This document shows positions 1 to 10,279 of a DNA stretch of 45,424 nt, piece after piece. Numbering within the stretch: the stretch's first letter is position 1; every line of letters begins with the position of its first letter. The stretch comes from an uncultured Pelagibacteraceae bacterium (GTDB taxonomy: Bacteria > Pseudomonadota > Alphaproteobacteria > Pelagibacterales > Pelagibacteraceae): NCBI GenBank assembly GCA_902591845.1, contig CACJCG010000003.1:1-45424 (forward strand). The letters are read 5' to 3'. Made by a program: the position numbers and the translations under genes. The notes below the pieces were generated by a model. That model saw nothing but the letters and a program-made list of their open reading frames with translations. It was not told the DNA's origin and ran no database searches.

Positions 1-317
<317 letters not shown>

Positions 318-318
<1 letters not shown>

Positions 319-620
319 TGCTTCGATTAATAAAAAGAAATTATTTTTTATTAATATCAGTTTTTCTTATTTTTTATTTTGGTTTTAACTTATTATCTGG
401 AGAAAGAGGTCTTTTTTCGTATATAGAAAAAAAGGAACTTTTGTCTAACTTGAAAAAAGAAGAATTAACCCTAACTAGTAAGATAGAAGATATGGATCAT
501 AAAAATTCACTTTTAAGTACTAATTTGGATCTCGATTATATTGAGACTTTAATTAGAGAGCGATTTTTGTTTGGTAAAAAAAATGAGACTATTTATATAA
601 TTAAAAAAGATGAAAAGTAG
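318..620 (+). CDS. ftsB: FtsB/DivIC-type septum formation initiator
   Basis: 100 aa, one N-terminal TM helix followed by coiled coil; directly downstream of eno as in other Alphaproteobacteria; TAATG overlap. Confidence 0.8.
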
Positions 621-1530
621 ACATCCAGAAAAAGAAAACAAACCGATTAATCCAATTAAAAAAAAACCTGAATGGATTAGATCAAAACTTACAAATAGTA
701 AGGAATTCTTTTTAACCAAAACAATAGTAAATAATAATAATCTTGTAACTGTTTGTCAGGAAGCAAACTGCCCAAATATTACTGAATGTTGGAGTAAGCG
801 ACATGCAACTTTTATGATTATGGGAGACACTTGTACAAGAGCTTGTGCTTTTTGTGATGTTAAAACTGGTGTACCAGGAAAATTAGATCAACTAGAACCT
901 GTTAAGATTGCAGAAGCGGTAAAAAAATTAAATTTAAAACATGTTGTGATTACTTCAGTGGACAGAGATGATTTAGATGATGGTGGATCAGAACATTTTT
1001 TTGAAGTGATTAACCAAACTAGAAAATCTAACTCAAATACAACTATTGAAGTTCTTACACCTGATTTTTTAAGAAAAGGAGATGCTTATAAAAAAGTTTT
1101 AGATGCTAAACCAGATGTTTTTAATCATAATATTGAAACTGTCCCTAGTCTTTATTTAAAAGTTCGACCTGGATCTAGATATTTTGCATCTTTAGAACTT
1201 TTGAAAAATGTAAAAAAAATTAATAAAAATATTTTTACTAAATCAGGAATAATGGTTGGTTTAGGGGAGACAAGAGATGAAATTTTACAAGTCATGGATG
1301 ATTTAAGAGCTGCAGATGTTGATTTCATAACGATCGGTCAATATTTACAACCATCAACTAAACATTATCCATTAGATCGATATTACACACCAAAAGAATT
1401 TGAAGATTTAGAAACAATAGCAAAAGCTAAAGGATTTTTGCTAGTATCTTCATCCCCTTTAACAAGGTCGTCATATCATGCAGATGAAGATTTTGCGAAA
1501 CTTCAACAAAACAGATTAAAAAATAATTAA
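610..1530 (+). CDS. lipA: Lipoyl synthase
   Basis: Radical SAM motif [10 protein letters not shown]-terminal cysteine motif [14 protein letters not shown]-terminal RSSYHAD. Confidence 0.97.
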   Translation: MKSRHPEKENKPINPIKKKPEWIRSKLTNSKEFFLTKTIVNNNNLVTVCQEANCPNITECWSKRHATFMIMGDTCTRACAFCDVKTGVPGKLDQLEPVKIAEAVKKLNLKHVVITSVDRDDLDDGGSEHFFEVINQTRKSNSNTTIEVLTPDFLRKGDAYKKVLDAKPDVFNHNIETVPSLYLKVRPGSRYFASLELLKNVKKINKNIFTKSGIMVGLGETRDEILQVMDDLRAADVDFITIGQYLQPSTKHYPLDRYYTPKEFEDLETIAKAKGFLLVSSSPLTRSSYHADEDFAKLQQNRLKNN

Positions 1531-1985
1531 TGCCAAAAGCATTAGTTAAGCGATTAATTGATAATAGAAAAGAAAAACTAATTGAGTTTGTTTTAGATAT
1601 TGAAAAATACCCAGAATTTATTCCTTTCTGCGATAATTCAAAAGTTTATGAGAGAAGTGATAAAGGCGATACCATAAATATAATTGCAGATCTTACAATA
1701 GGTAAGGGGCCGTTTAAGGACACATTTAAAAGTGCCGTTAAATTAAATAAAAAAACCGATCACATTCATGTTGTTAATTTAGGTGGACCACTAAATCATT
1801 TAGAAAATAATTGGAAATTTTTTGAAATAGGAAATAATATCGAAGGTTATAAAACAGAGGTTATATTTGATATTGATTTTGAAATCGAAAATAAGTTTTT
1901 AAATATTTTAATGACTAAATCTTTTCAATTTGGTTTGGAAAAGATAGCAGACGCGTTTCAAAAAAGAGCTGAAAGTATTAAATAA
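1530..1985 (+). CDS. COQ10/RatA-type START-domain protein (ubiquinone-binding)
   Basis: 151 aa, YPEFIPFCDNSKVYER motif typical of the COQ10/RatA family; follows lipA. Confidence 0.85.
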   Translation: MPKALVKRLIDNRKEKLIEFVLDIEKYPEFIPFCDNSKVYERSDKGDTINIIADLTIGKGPFKDTFKSAVKLNKKTDHIHVVNLGGPLNHLENNWKFFEIGNNIEGYKTEVIFDIDFEIENKFLNILMTKSFQFGLEKIADAFQKRAESIK

Positions 1986-2442
1986 TTTTATTAATTATCT
2001 TAATCACAGTACGAACTGTTGATTTTTGAATCGAATTACGGTTTCTTGATTTAAATTTATTTTCTTTAATAAGCAAAGTTGTACCTTTTTTTATGCCAAT
2101 ATAAACAAGACCAACTGGTTTTTCTTTTGATCCGCCGCCTGGTCCAGCGATTCCGGTTATGGAGACGTTGATTTTACTCTTTGAAATTTTAGATAAATTT
2201 TGAACCATTGCCTTACAACACTCATGGCTTACCGCGCCATATTTATTAATAATCTTTTTATTAACCTTTAATATCTTTATTTTGGCTTGATTAGAGTAAG
2301 TGGTCAGACCCATTTGAAAGTATTTTGATGAATTAGCTAATTTAGTTAAACTATGGGCTAATAATCCACCCGTACAAGACTCAGCTACGGATATAGTTAA
2401 TTTTTTTTTAATTAATTTTTTATGAAGTAACTGAATACTCAT
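1978..2442 (-). CDS. pncC: CinA C-terminal domain protein (nicotinamide-nucleotide amidohydrolase)
   Basis: Motifs SVAESCTGGLLAHSLT and SITGIAGPGGGSKEKPVGLVYIG. Confidence 0.92.
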   Translation of the reverse strand: MSIQLLHKKLIKKKLTISVAESCTGGLLAHSLTKLANSSKYFQMGLTTYSNQAKIKILKVNKKIINKYGAVSHECCKAMVQNLSKISKSKINVSITGIAGPGGGSKEKPVGLVYIGIKKGTTLLIKENKFKSRNRNSIQKSTVRTVIKIINKII

Positions 2443-2933
2443 TAGAATTTTAAGCTCATTATGTATATTAATAACATGGAATATAACCCTGCCATTATAT
2501 CATCCATAATTATTCCAAAATAGTTCTTATGATTTTTATCAAAATAACTTACTGGAAAAGGTTTTAAGATGTCAAAAAATCTAAAAAAAACAAAAGATAA
2601 AATATAATAAATTTCAATTGAAATACTTATTTGATTAGTTTGATTTAAATATAATAGTAAAATTAAAGGCATGGATTGCCCTAAAACTTCATCAATTACT
2701 ATTTGCCGTGGATCTTTATTTTTAAATTCAGATTCTGAATCTTTTACGGCATAAAATGAGTAAAAGAATAAAAGTATAAAAAAAATAATTGAAAACTTAA
2801 GATCTGTATACCCTAAAATTTCGTAAGCAATATAAATAAAAACAGCTGTTACAGCAGAGGTTATAGTGCCAGGAATTTTAGTTAAATATCCATAACCAAA
2901 AAAAGTAGATAACAAAACATTTATTTTTTTCAT
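2442..2933 (-). CDS. pgpA: Phosphatidylglycerophosphatase A
   Basis: GYGYLTKIPGTITSAV, KDPRQIVIDEVLGQ and FFDILKPFPV motifs. Confidence 0.92.
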   Translation of the reverse strand: MKKINVLLSTFFGYGYLTKIPGTITSAVTAVFIYIAYEILGYTDLKFSIIFFILLFFYSFYAVKDSESEFKNKDPRQIVIDEVLGQSMPLILLLYLNQTNQISISIEIYYILSFVFFRFFDILKPFPVSYFDKNHKNYFGIIMDDIMAGLYSMLLIYIMSLKF

Positions 2934-4030
2934 TCAGTTATTGAGCAAATAACTTCACAAGCTATTGCTTTTTCCTTTCCAATTAATCCAAGTTTTTCTA
3001 CCGTTTTACCTTTTAGGTTAATTAATCCTTTATCAATATTTAATAAATTAGATAGAGATTTGATTATTTTATCACGATATTTCGAAACTTTTGGTTGTTC
3101 ACATATTAAATTTATATCTAAATTATTTATATAAAAGTCATTACTATTTAATATTTCAACAATAGGTTTAAGCATTTTAGGAGATCTAATATTTTTATAT
3201 TTTTTTTGATTATCAGGAAAAAAAGTACCAATATCTTTTTTTCTCATAGCTCCAAGAAGAGAGTCAATTATTGAATGAATAATCACATCCCCGTCCGAAT
3301 GCCCTTTAAGTCCTGAGTGATAAGGGATTTTTGTACCACCTAAAAAAAGTTTTTTTCCTCTTATTAATCTATGAATATCAAAACCAATACCAAAATAAGT
3401 TTTGTTAGTTTTGATATCTTCTTTAAATGTAATTTTATTATTTAAGTTTTCACCTTTTATAAATTTAACTTTTAAATTATTTTCGATAAATAACGTTGCT
3501 TCATCAGTGATTTTATTTTTTTGTTTATTCGAAAGAATATATAAATCTTTAAATTTAAAAGCTTGAGGGGTTTGAGTTAAAATTGAATTATTTCGATTTA
3601 AGTTAAAAAGTTGGTTTTTAATTTTGTATTTAATAGAATCTTTTGAATTTATAGAAGGTATTACTGCTTTGTTGTTTTTGAGTGATTTAATTAGATTTTT
3701 TAAAAGCTTGATAGTGAAGTTTGGCCTGGCAGCATCGTGAATTAGAACATTATTAGGTTTAAATTTTTTTATATATTTTAAAGCTATTAAAGAAGAATCG
3801 GATCTTTCTTTACCACCTTTTATAATGGATACATTATTAGGAAATTTTTCTTTAATACTTTTTTTATTATTTACGACCAATATAATTTTTTTAAACAGCT
3901 TTGATTTCATTGCTTTTTCTAAAGAATGTTTAAAAAGAGCCTTGTTTTTATAAATATTGAATTGCTTTGGTTTTTTTGAATTAAATCTTTTGCTTTGTCC
4001 TGATGCTAGTATTATAAAATAATTATTCAT
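2930..4030 (-). CDS. ispDF: Bifunctional IspD/IspF (MEP isoprenoid pathway)
   Basis: N-terminal cytidylyltransferase (ASGQSKRF, HDAARP) fused to MECDP synthase (GIGFDIHR, GLKGHSDGDVIIHSIIDSLLGA). Confidence 0.95.
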   Translation of the reverse strand: MNNYFIILASGQSKRFNSKKPKQFNIYKNKALFKHSLEKAMKSKLFKKIILVVNNKKSIKEKFPNNVSIIKGGKERSDSSLIALKYIKKFKPNNVLIHDAARPNFTIKLLKNLIKSLKNNKAVIPSINSKDSIKYKIKNQLFNLNRNNSILTQTPQAFKFKDLYILSNKQKNKITDEATLFIENNLKVKFIKGENLNNKITFKEDIKTNKTYFGIGFDIHRLIRGKKLFLGGTKIPYHSGLKGHSDGDVIIHSIIDSLLGAMRKKDIGTFFPDNQKKYKNIRSPKMLKPIVEILNSNDFYINNLDINLICEQPKVSKYRDKIIKSLSNLLNIDKGLINLKGKTVEKLGLIGKEKAIACEVICSITE

Positions 4031-4054
4031 TTATATGGTAGTTTTTATATTCAA

Positions 4055-5839
4055 ATGTACGAATTTATTAAAAAAAATATATATCTAATAATATTATTTA
4101 TTATCACATTATCGATAGGTTTTTTAACCTTTTTAACTTTTATAGATAAAGGATTTATTGAATTAACGGATCAAAATTTACAAATTTTATTAGTTCTAAA
4201 TATTGTTCTTTTAGTAGCACTTTTTGTTTTTATTTTTATTGAGATTAAGAGTGCAATTAAAAATGATATCGATAATGATGGATTAAAATCAAATAAAAAA
4301 TATATTACATACTTTGGTTTATTTACTTTAATTCCATCAGTATTAATTTCAATATTTTCACTCTTTTTATTTTCTTTTGCTTTAGAGAAATATTTTGATA
4401 AAAAAGTTACAACTGTTGTTAACAACTCTTATGAACTAGCAAGAAATTATGTTGAAGAAATTAGAAACAAAATTCAATCTGATATTGTTTTAATAGCTTT
4501 TGATACTAATAAAAGTAAAAAATTTTTAAATGATAATCAGAATGAATATAGGAGATTTTTAGATACACAAAAAATAATTAGAAATGTTGATGAGATTCAC
4601 ATAATTGATATTAATAAAAAAATATTATTTACCACTTTAAAAGATAATCAGCCATATATACCGCCTGTTGATAGAGCTTTAAATTTAGTTTTGGATGATG
4701 ATCGGCCCTTAAAAATTATTAATGCACCAGAAAATATTTCAGCAGCAATAATGAGATTACAAAATTTTGAAGATAGATTTTTGTATGTAGTTAAGTATCT
4801 TGACAAAGATATTTCAAGATATTTAACAGAGTCTGAAGAAGCTATTAATTTTTACTATATAGTTGAAGAAAAAAGTACTGGAATTAAAATCTCATTCGCA
4901 ATTATCTATATTATAGTTGTAAGTGTTTTATTGTTTGTATCTATATCTATAGCTATAAGATTTTCATCTAGATTTTTTAGATCCATAAATAATTTGATTT
5001 TAGCATCTGCATCAATAGGAGAGGGGAATTTTAATTCAAAAGTTCCTGAAGTTAAAACAGATAAAGATTTAGAAACCTTAAATAAAAATTTCAATTTGAT
5101 GATAGATAGACTGAAAAGTCAGCAAGAAAAATTAATAATTAATGAAAGACATGAGGCTTGGGGAAGTTTAGCTAGAAAACTTGCTCATGAAATTAAAAAT
5201 CCGCTTACACCAATTCAATTAACTATAGATAGATTAAAAAATAAATATTCAAAAAAATTAAATGAAAATGAAACTGAGAGTTTTAAAGATAATTTAAAAG
5301 TTATAAATAACCAAATAAAACAAATCGAAAAATTAGTTAATGAATTTTCTGACTTTGCAAGAATGCCTAAACCAATATTTAGAGAGAATAACCTAGTAGA
5401 CATTATTCAGGAAAATATAAATTTGCTCAAAGAATTAGACAATTCTATTGATATTAACTTTAAAAAAGATTTTAATAAAATTAATTTAGAGAGTGATAAA
5501 GAACAAATAAGTAGAGTATTTTTAAATTTGATTAAAAATTCTATAGAAAGTATCAATCAAAAAGCTCAAAACAACAACAATTTCAATAAAAAAATTGCTA
5601 TTGAACTTACTGAGGATGATAGCCACATAAAAGCAATCATAGAAGATAATGGTGTTGGTTTTAGTGAATTAAAAAATAATATTAAAGATATACTTAATCC
5701 GTATTTCACAACCAAGAAAAATGGAACCGGTTTAGGATTATCAATAGTTAATAAAATAATTAATGATCATAATGGAAAAATAGATTTTATACCAATTCAA
5801 AATGGTGCAAAAATTAATATTACATTTTTAAAACAATAA
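4055..5839 (+). CDS. ntrY: Sensor histidine kinase NtrY
   Basis: N-terminal TM helices, HAMP-like region, H-box AHEIKNPLTPIQLTIDRL, N/G boxes (NLIKNSIES, DNGVGF, GTGLGLSIV); followed by ntrX. Confidence 0.93.
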   Translation: MYEFIKKNIYLIILFIITLSIGFLTFLTFIDKGFIELTDQNLQILLVLNIVLLVALFVFIFIEIKSAIKNDIDNDGLKSNKKYITYFGLFTLIPSVLISIFSLFLFSFALEKYFDKKVTTVVNNSYELARNYVEEIRNKIQSDIVLIAFDTNKSKKFLNDNQNEYRRFLDTQKIIRNVDEIHIIDINKKILFTTLKDNQPYIPPVDRALNLVLDDDRPLKIINAPENISAAIMRLQNFEDRFLYVVKYLDKDISRYLTESEEAINFYYIVEEKSTGIKISFAIIYIIVVSVLLFVSISIAIRFSSRFFRSINNLILASASIGEGNFNSKVPEVKTDKDLETLNKNFNLMIDRLKSQQEKLIINERHEAWGSLARKLAHEIKNPLTPIQLTIDRLKNKYSKKLNENETESFKDNLKVINNQIKQIEKLVNEFSDFARMPKPIFRENNLVDIIQENINLLKELDNSIDINFKKDFNKINLESDKEQISRVFLNLIKNSIESINQKAQNNNNFNKKIAIELTEDDSHIKAIIEDNGVGFSELKNNIKDILNPYFTTKKNGTGLGLSIVNKIINDHNGKIDFIPIQNGAKINITFLKQ

Positions 5840-7194
5840 TGAGTGAAGAAATTTTAATCGTAGATGATAATGCTGATATCAGAAATATAATTAATGAATT
5901 AATTATAGATGCTGGTTATAAAACTAGATTAGCTGCAAATTATAACCAAGCACTTGCAGAAATAGATAAAAAATTACCTGATGTTGCAATTCTTGATGTT
6001 AAATTGGATAAGGGAGATAATGATGGTATTGAACTTCTTTCTCATATTAAATCTAAAAATAAAGATACCCCTGTTATAATTATTTCCGGACATGCGAATA
6101 TTGAAATGGCCGTGAAATCATTGCAACATGGTGCATTTGAATTTATAGAAAAACCATTTGATCAAGAGAGATTACTTAATTTTGTTAAAAGAGCTGTTGA
6201 AAACCTCAATTTAAAAAAACAAAACAAAGAATATGAAAGTAAATTATTTTCATCATACGAATTAATAGGTAATAGTAAAAATATAGTAAATATAATTGAT
6301 CAAATTAAAAAAATATCAATTACAGAAAGTAGAGTTTTTATTAGTGGACCTTCAGGATCAGGAAAAGAATTAATTGCTAGAAAAATTCACAAATCTTCAA
6401 ATAGAAGTAAAAATCCGTTCATTGTACTAAATGGTGCTTTACTAGATTTTAACAAATATGAGTTAGAATTATTTGGCGAAGAAAAAGAAAATGGATCAAT
6501 TTCATATGGTGCCCTTGAAAAAGCAAATAAAGGAACACTTCTAATTGATCAAGTTTCAGAAATACCATTAGATATTCAGTCTAAAATATTAAGAGTTTTA
6601 ACTGATCAAAAATTTAAAAGAGTTAATGGAAGTAATGATGTTAGTGTGGATGTAAGATTAATCTGCTCATCCAGTAAAGACTTAAAAAAAGAAATTGAAA
6701 TTGGGAATTTTAGGGAGGATTTATTTCATAGAATAAATGTTTTTGAAATAAACATCGAACCATTAAACCAAAGAATATCTGATATTCCATTGTTAATTAA
6801 ATATTTTTCGAAAAAAATATCCGAAAATTATAAAATCAAAGAATTAGATATAGACGAAAATAATAGCTACATACTAAATTATAATTGGCATGGAAATGTT
6901 AGAGAGTTAAGAAATTTGATTGAGAGAATTGCAATATTACAACCAGATTCAAAAGATAAAATCTCAAATATCATTAAGGAATCTTTAAAAAATACAAATT
7001 TTGACGAACAATTGGCCGAAAATAGCCTATCTGTGCCATTAAAAGAAGCTAGAGAAAAGTTTGAAAAGGAGTATTTAACTATTCAGTTAAAAAAATTTAA
7101 TGGCAATATTTCAAAAACAGCAAATTTTGTTGGAATGGAAAGAAGCGCATTACATCGAAAATTAAAAGGTCTGGGTATTAAAGAATTTAATTAA
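5839..7194 (+). CDS. ntrX: Response regulator NtrX (receiver + AAA+ + Fis-type HTH)
   Basis: Receiver ILIVDDNADIR...DVKLD; Walker A SGPSGSGKELIARKIH; C-terminal HTH GNISKTANFVGMERSALHRKLKGLG. Confidence 0.94.
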   Translation: MSEEILIVDDNADIRNIINELIIDAGYKTRLAANYNQALAEIDKKLPDVAILDVKLDKGDNDGIELLSHIKSKNKDTPVIIISGHANIEMAVKSLQHGAFEFIEKPFDQERLLNFVKRAVENLNLKKQNKEYESKLFSSYELIGNSKNIVNIIDQIKKISITESRVFISGPSGSGKELIARKIHKSSNRSKNPFIVLNGALLDFNKYELELFGEEKENGSISYGALEKANKGTLLIDQVSEIPLDIQSKILRVLTDQKFKRVNGSNDVSVDVRLICSSSKDLKKEIEIGNFREDLFHRINVFEINIEPLNQRISDIPLLIKYFSKKISENYKIKELDIDENNSYILNYNWHGNVRELRNLIERIAILQPDSKDKISNIIKESLKNTNFDEQLAENSLSVPLKEAREKFEKEYLTIQLKKFNGNISKTANFVGMERSALHRKLKGLGIKEFN

Positions 7195-8586
7195 ATGAAC
7201 ATTATCATTTGTGGAGCTGGAAGAGTAGGATTCACTATAGCTAAACAGTTAAGTGAACAAGGGCACTCTATCACAGTAATAGACCCTTCAAGTGAGGATA
7301 TTCAAAAAATTGATGATGCCTTAGATGTAAAAGCTATTGTTGGAAAAGGTACATATCCATCAATTCTTGAAAAAGCAAATGCTGCTGAAACAGATATGAT
7401 TATTGCTGTTACAAGAAATGACGAAATTAATATGCTTATTTGTCAAATAGCTTTTTCAATATTTAATATACAAAAAAAAATAGCAAGAATTAGATCTCAG
7501 GACTATCTAAACCCAAAGTTCACAAGAGTTTACAATAAAGAAAATTTACCAATAGATGTAATCATTTCTCCAGAAATTGAAATTGCTAAATCAATACAAA
7601 GAAAACTTGAGGCACCTGGTGCATTAGATAGTGTACCTTTTGCTGATAATAAAATAAGATTGTTAGAAATTTTAATCAATGAAAATTGCAAATTAATTAA
7701 TATTAAACTTAACGAGTTAACTAAAAAATTTCCAAATTTAGATGCAAATATTATTGGAATTATAAGAGAAGAAAAATTTTTAATTCCAAAGAAAAATAAT
7801 GATATTAAAAAAGATGATAAAATTTATGTGCTTATTAATTCTTCTCAAATGTCTGAAACTTTAGAAGCTTTTGGTCATGATGAAAAAATATCTAAAAATG
7901 TTCTAATTGTTGGTGGTGGAAATATAGGTTTTAATTTAGCTAAGAATATTGAAGAAACTTTAGATGCAGTAAGAGTCAAAATTATTGAGAAAAATAAAGA
8001 GAGAGCTGAATTTCTTGCTAACGAATTAAATAATACAATAGTAATTAATGGTGATGCTTTAGATGAAGAAGTTCTAGTTGAAGCAAATTTACAGGAAGCT
8101 GAAACAGTTTTAGCATTAACAAATGATGACGAGGATAATTTAATGGTTAGTGTTCTTGTTGAAAAATTTGCAAAAGATGAAAAAAATATTGATGATAAAA
8201 GAACAATGGCTTTAATTAACAAGCCTAATTATTCTTTATTACAAAATTCACTAAAAATAGACGATCTTATTGATCCTAGAATGAATACAGTATCAAGTAT
8301 TTTAAAACATGTTCACAAAGGTACAATTGAAACTGCTTATACAATTATGGATGGTGAATATGAAGTTATTGAGGCTGAAATTATTCAAACCTCAGAGCTT
8401 ATAAATAAGGAACTAAAAAATTCAAATTTACCAGATGAAATAAGAATTGGTGCAGTATTAAGAGAAAATAAAGTTATTATACCTAGATCAAATTTTGTTT
8501 TTCAAAAAGAAGATAAGGTTGTTTTTTTAGCTAAGAAAGACTCAATTTCTGTTGTAGAAAATATATTTAGAATTAGTTCAATTTAA
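7195..8586 (+). CDS. trkA: Trk system potassium uptake regulatory subunit TrkA
   Basis: Two Rossmann RCK/TrkA-N domains (IIICGAGRVGFTIAKQL, VLIVGGGNIGFNLAKNI) with TrkA-C domains. Confidence 0.95.
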   Translation: MNIIICGAGRVGFTIAKQLSEQGHSITVIDPSSEDIQKIDDALDVKAIVGKGTYPSILEKANAAETDMIIAVTRNDEINMLICQIAFSIFNIQKKIARIRSQDYLNPKFTRVYNKENLPIDVIISPEIEIAKSIQRKLEAPGALDSVPFADNKIRLLEILINENCKLINIKLNELTKKFPNLDANIIGIIREEKFLIPKKNNDIKKDDKIYVLINSSQMSETLEAFGHDEKISKNVLIVGGGNIGFNLAKNIEETLDAVRVKIIEKNKERAEFLANELNNTIVINGDALDEEVLVEANLQEAETVLALTNDDEDNLMVSVLVEKFAKDEKNIDDKRTMALINKPNYSLLQNSLKIDDLIDPRMNTVSSILKHVHKGTIETAYTIMDGEYEVIEAEIIQTSELINKELKNSNLPDEIRIGAVLRENKVIIPRSNFVFQKEDKVVFLAKKDSISVVENIFRISSI

Positions 8587-8590
8587 TTAA

Positions 8591-9997
8591 ATGTCATTAT
8601 TTAGAGTAAAGTACTTAAGTTTTTTTTTTATATTAATTTCTCTCTTTTCCTTTTTAAATATAATTTATTCATATTATTTTAACTTATATCTAAATCTTAA
8701 TACTTATTATTTTAGCTTTATTATATCAGCTGTTATTGGATTACTTTTTTATAAAATAAAAACTAGTGAAAAAAAACCAACAATATTTGAAAAAATATTA
8801 ACTGTATTATTAGGATATGTTTTAATGCCTTTAGTTTTATCGATACCTTTTTATCTTAGTATTTATAATTTAACTTTTACAAATGCTTTATTTGAGACTG
8901 TATCTGGTTTTACATCAACAGGATTTACTGTATTTGAAAACATTAGGCATATTGATCAAGGATTAATTTTATGGAGATCATCTGTACAATGGATAGGTGG
9001 ATTGTATTTTTTATACTCTATAATTTTTTTAATTGATATTTATGATGAAAGTCTAAAAAAATCTTTAACCAATTTTTTATCCTTTAACTCTAGTGAGGTA
9101 TTAAAGCAATCTATTAAAATTTTTTTACTATATTCAGGATTAACTATATCGATTTTTATTATTTTAAACATTTTTGGTATCAGGGCATTTAATTCATTAA
9201 ATTTAGCAATGACTATAATTTCCTCAGGTGGATTTCTACCTGCAAATGAACTTTCATCAATTTTAATAAATGATTTTCAAATAATTATATTTTCATTTTT
9301 AATGTTGATTTCTTTTTTTAGTATTTTTTTTATATATAATTTGATTTTTCTAAGAAATAGAAATTTAAATTTCTTTTATGAAGATATCCATTTATTTTTA
9401 TATTTTATTGTAGTTGTAAGTATATTTTTTGTTTTCTTTAGTTATGATTCTAATTTCACATACAGTTTTTTGTCTTTGGTGAGTAGTATTTCTAATATAG
9501 GTATTTCATTAGAAGTTGATCAAACAAATTTAAACTTTATATATATCTTACTTGTAATTGTTGGTGGATCATTTTTTTCTACAAGTTCAGGTTTAAGATT
9601 TTTAAAAATATATTCTTTAACTAAATATTCTATTAACCAAATTCTTTCCTTTAGTAGGCCCAAGAATGTATTTATGAATAAACTTGCTTTTTCTAAAATT
9701 AATTTTGACACAAAAGACATAAATAAATATTTTTTAACAATTATAATTTTTATTATTTCCCTTATTTTTTTAACTATGTTTTTATCTTTATCCAATATTC
9801 AATTTGAAAATTCATTTAAATTAGCTGTGTTAACTTTAATGAATACAGTTAATTCTTCAGCATATGGTCTTTCCGACTTCGATTTCCAAAATTTACACTT
9901 TTTTACCAAATATTTTCTTATATTTTTTATGATAATCGGAAGAGTTGAGCTTTTATCTTTGTTGTTAATAGTTAAAAAATTTCTTTTTAAAAATTAA
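8591..9997 (+). CDS. trkH: Trk potassium uptake channel subunit TrkH
   Basis: Polytopic; selectivity-filter-like FETVSGFTSTGFTVFENI, ISSGGFLPANE; follows trkA. Confidence 0.92.
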   Translation: MSLFRVKYLSFFFILISLFSFLNIIYSYYFNLYLNLNTYYFSFIISAVIGLLFYKIKTSEKKPTIFEKILTVLLGYVLMPLVLSIPFYLSIYNLTFTNALFETVSGFTSTGFTVFENIRHIDQGLILWRSSVQWIGGLYFLYSIIFLIDIYDESLKKSLTNFLSFNSSEVLKQSIKIFLLYSGLTISIFIILNIFGIRAFNSLNLAMTIISSGGFLPANELSSILINDFQIIIFSFLMLISFFSIFFIYNLIFLRNRNLNFFYEDIHLFLYFIVVVSIFFVFFSYDSNFTYSFLSLVSSISNIGISLEVDQTNLNFIYILLVIVGGSFFSTSSGLRFLKIYSLTKYSINQILSFSRPKNVFMNKLAFSKINFDTKDINKYFLTIIIFIISLIFLTMFLSLSNIQFENSFKLAVLTLMNTVNSSAYGLSDFDFQNLHFFTKYFLIFFMIIGRVELLSLLLIVKKFLFKN

Positions 9998-10025
9998 TTT
10001 AGTATTATATATATCACTAAATTCT

Positions 10026-10102
10026 GCGCCCTTAGCTCAGCTGGATAGAGCATCGGTTTTCTAAACCGAGGGTCGGAGGTTCGAATCCTCCAGGGCGCGC
10101 CA
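10026..10102 (+). tRNA. tRNA-Arg (anticodon TCT)
   Basis: Cloverleaf GCGCCCT...AGGGCGC-G-CCA, anticodon stem CGGTT/AACCG with loop containing TCT, T-loop GGTTCGAATCC; CCA encoded. Confidence 0.96.
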
Positions 10103-10240
10103 TTTCTTCATTTTCTATTGCTATTATTTAAATATTTGTCCTTGACTAGAATTAAACTAAATAAGGTTTTACTAATTAATTTATCTTGAACACTATTTTC
10201 TTACATGCTTAAATTAAGAATATTCAAAAGTAATTTTGAA

Positions 10241-10258
10241 TTATTTGTTAACAAATAA
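10241..10258. promoter_or_regulatory. Perfect 18-bp palindrome upstream of the aapJ ribosome binding site
   Basis: TTATTTGTTAACAAATAA equals its own reverse complement; ends 21 nt before the aapJ ATG at 10280. Confidence 0.5.
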
Positions 10259-10279
10259 AAATAACATAAAGGAAGAATA

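Noticed and set aside
4171-4425. Minus-strand ORF opposite ntrY (also 4906-5094, 5215-5403)
   Set aside because: No recognisable domain; antisense to ntrY; typical AT-rich shadow ORFs.
7875-8222. 115-aa minus-strand ORF opposite trkA
   Set aside because: Ser/Leu-rich shadow ORF antisense to a conserved TrkA domain.
10026-10102. tRNA-Arg as an integration site for a genomic island
   Set aside because: No integrase, no repeated tRNA 3' end found downstream by eye, and flanking genes are ordinary metabolism/transport genes.
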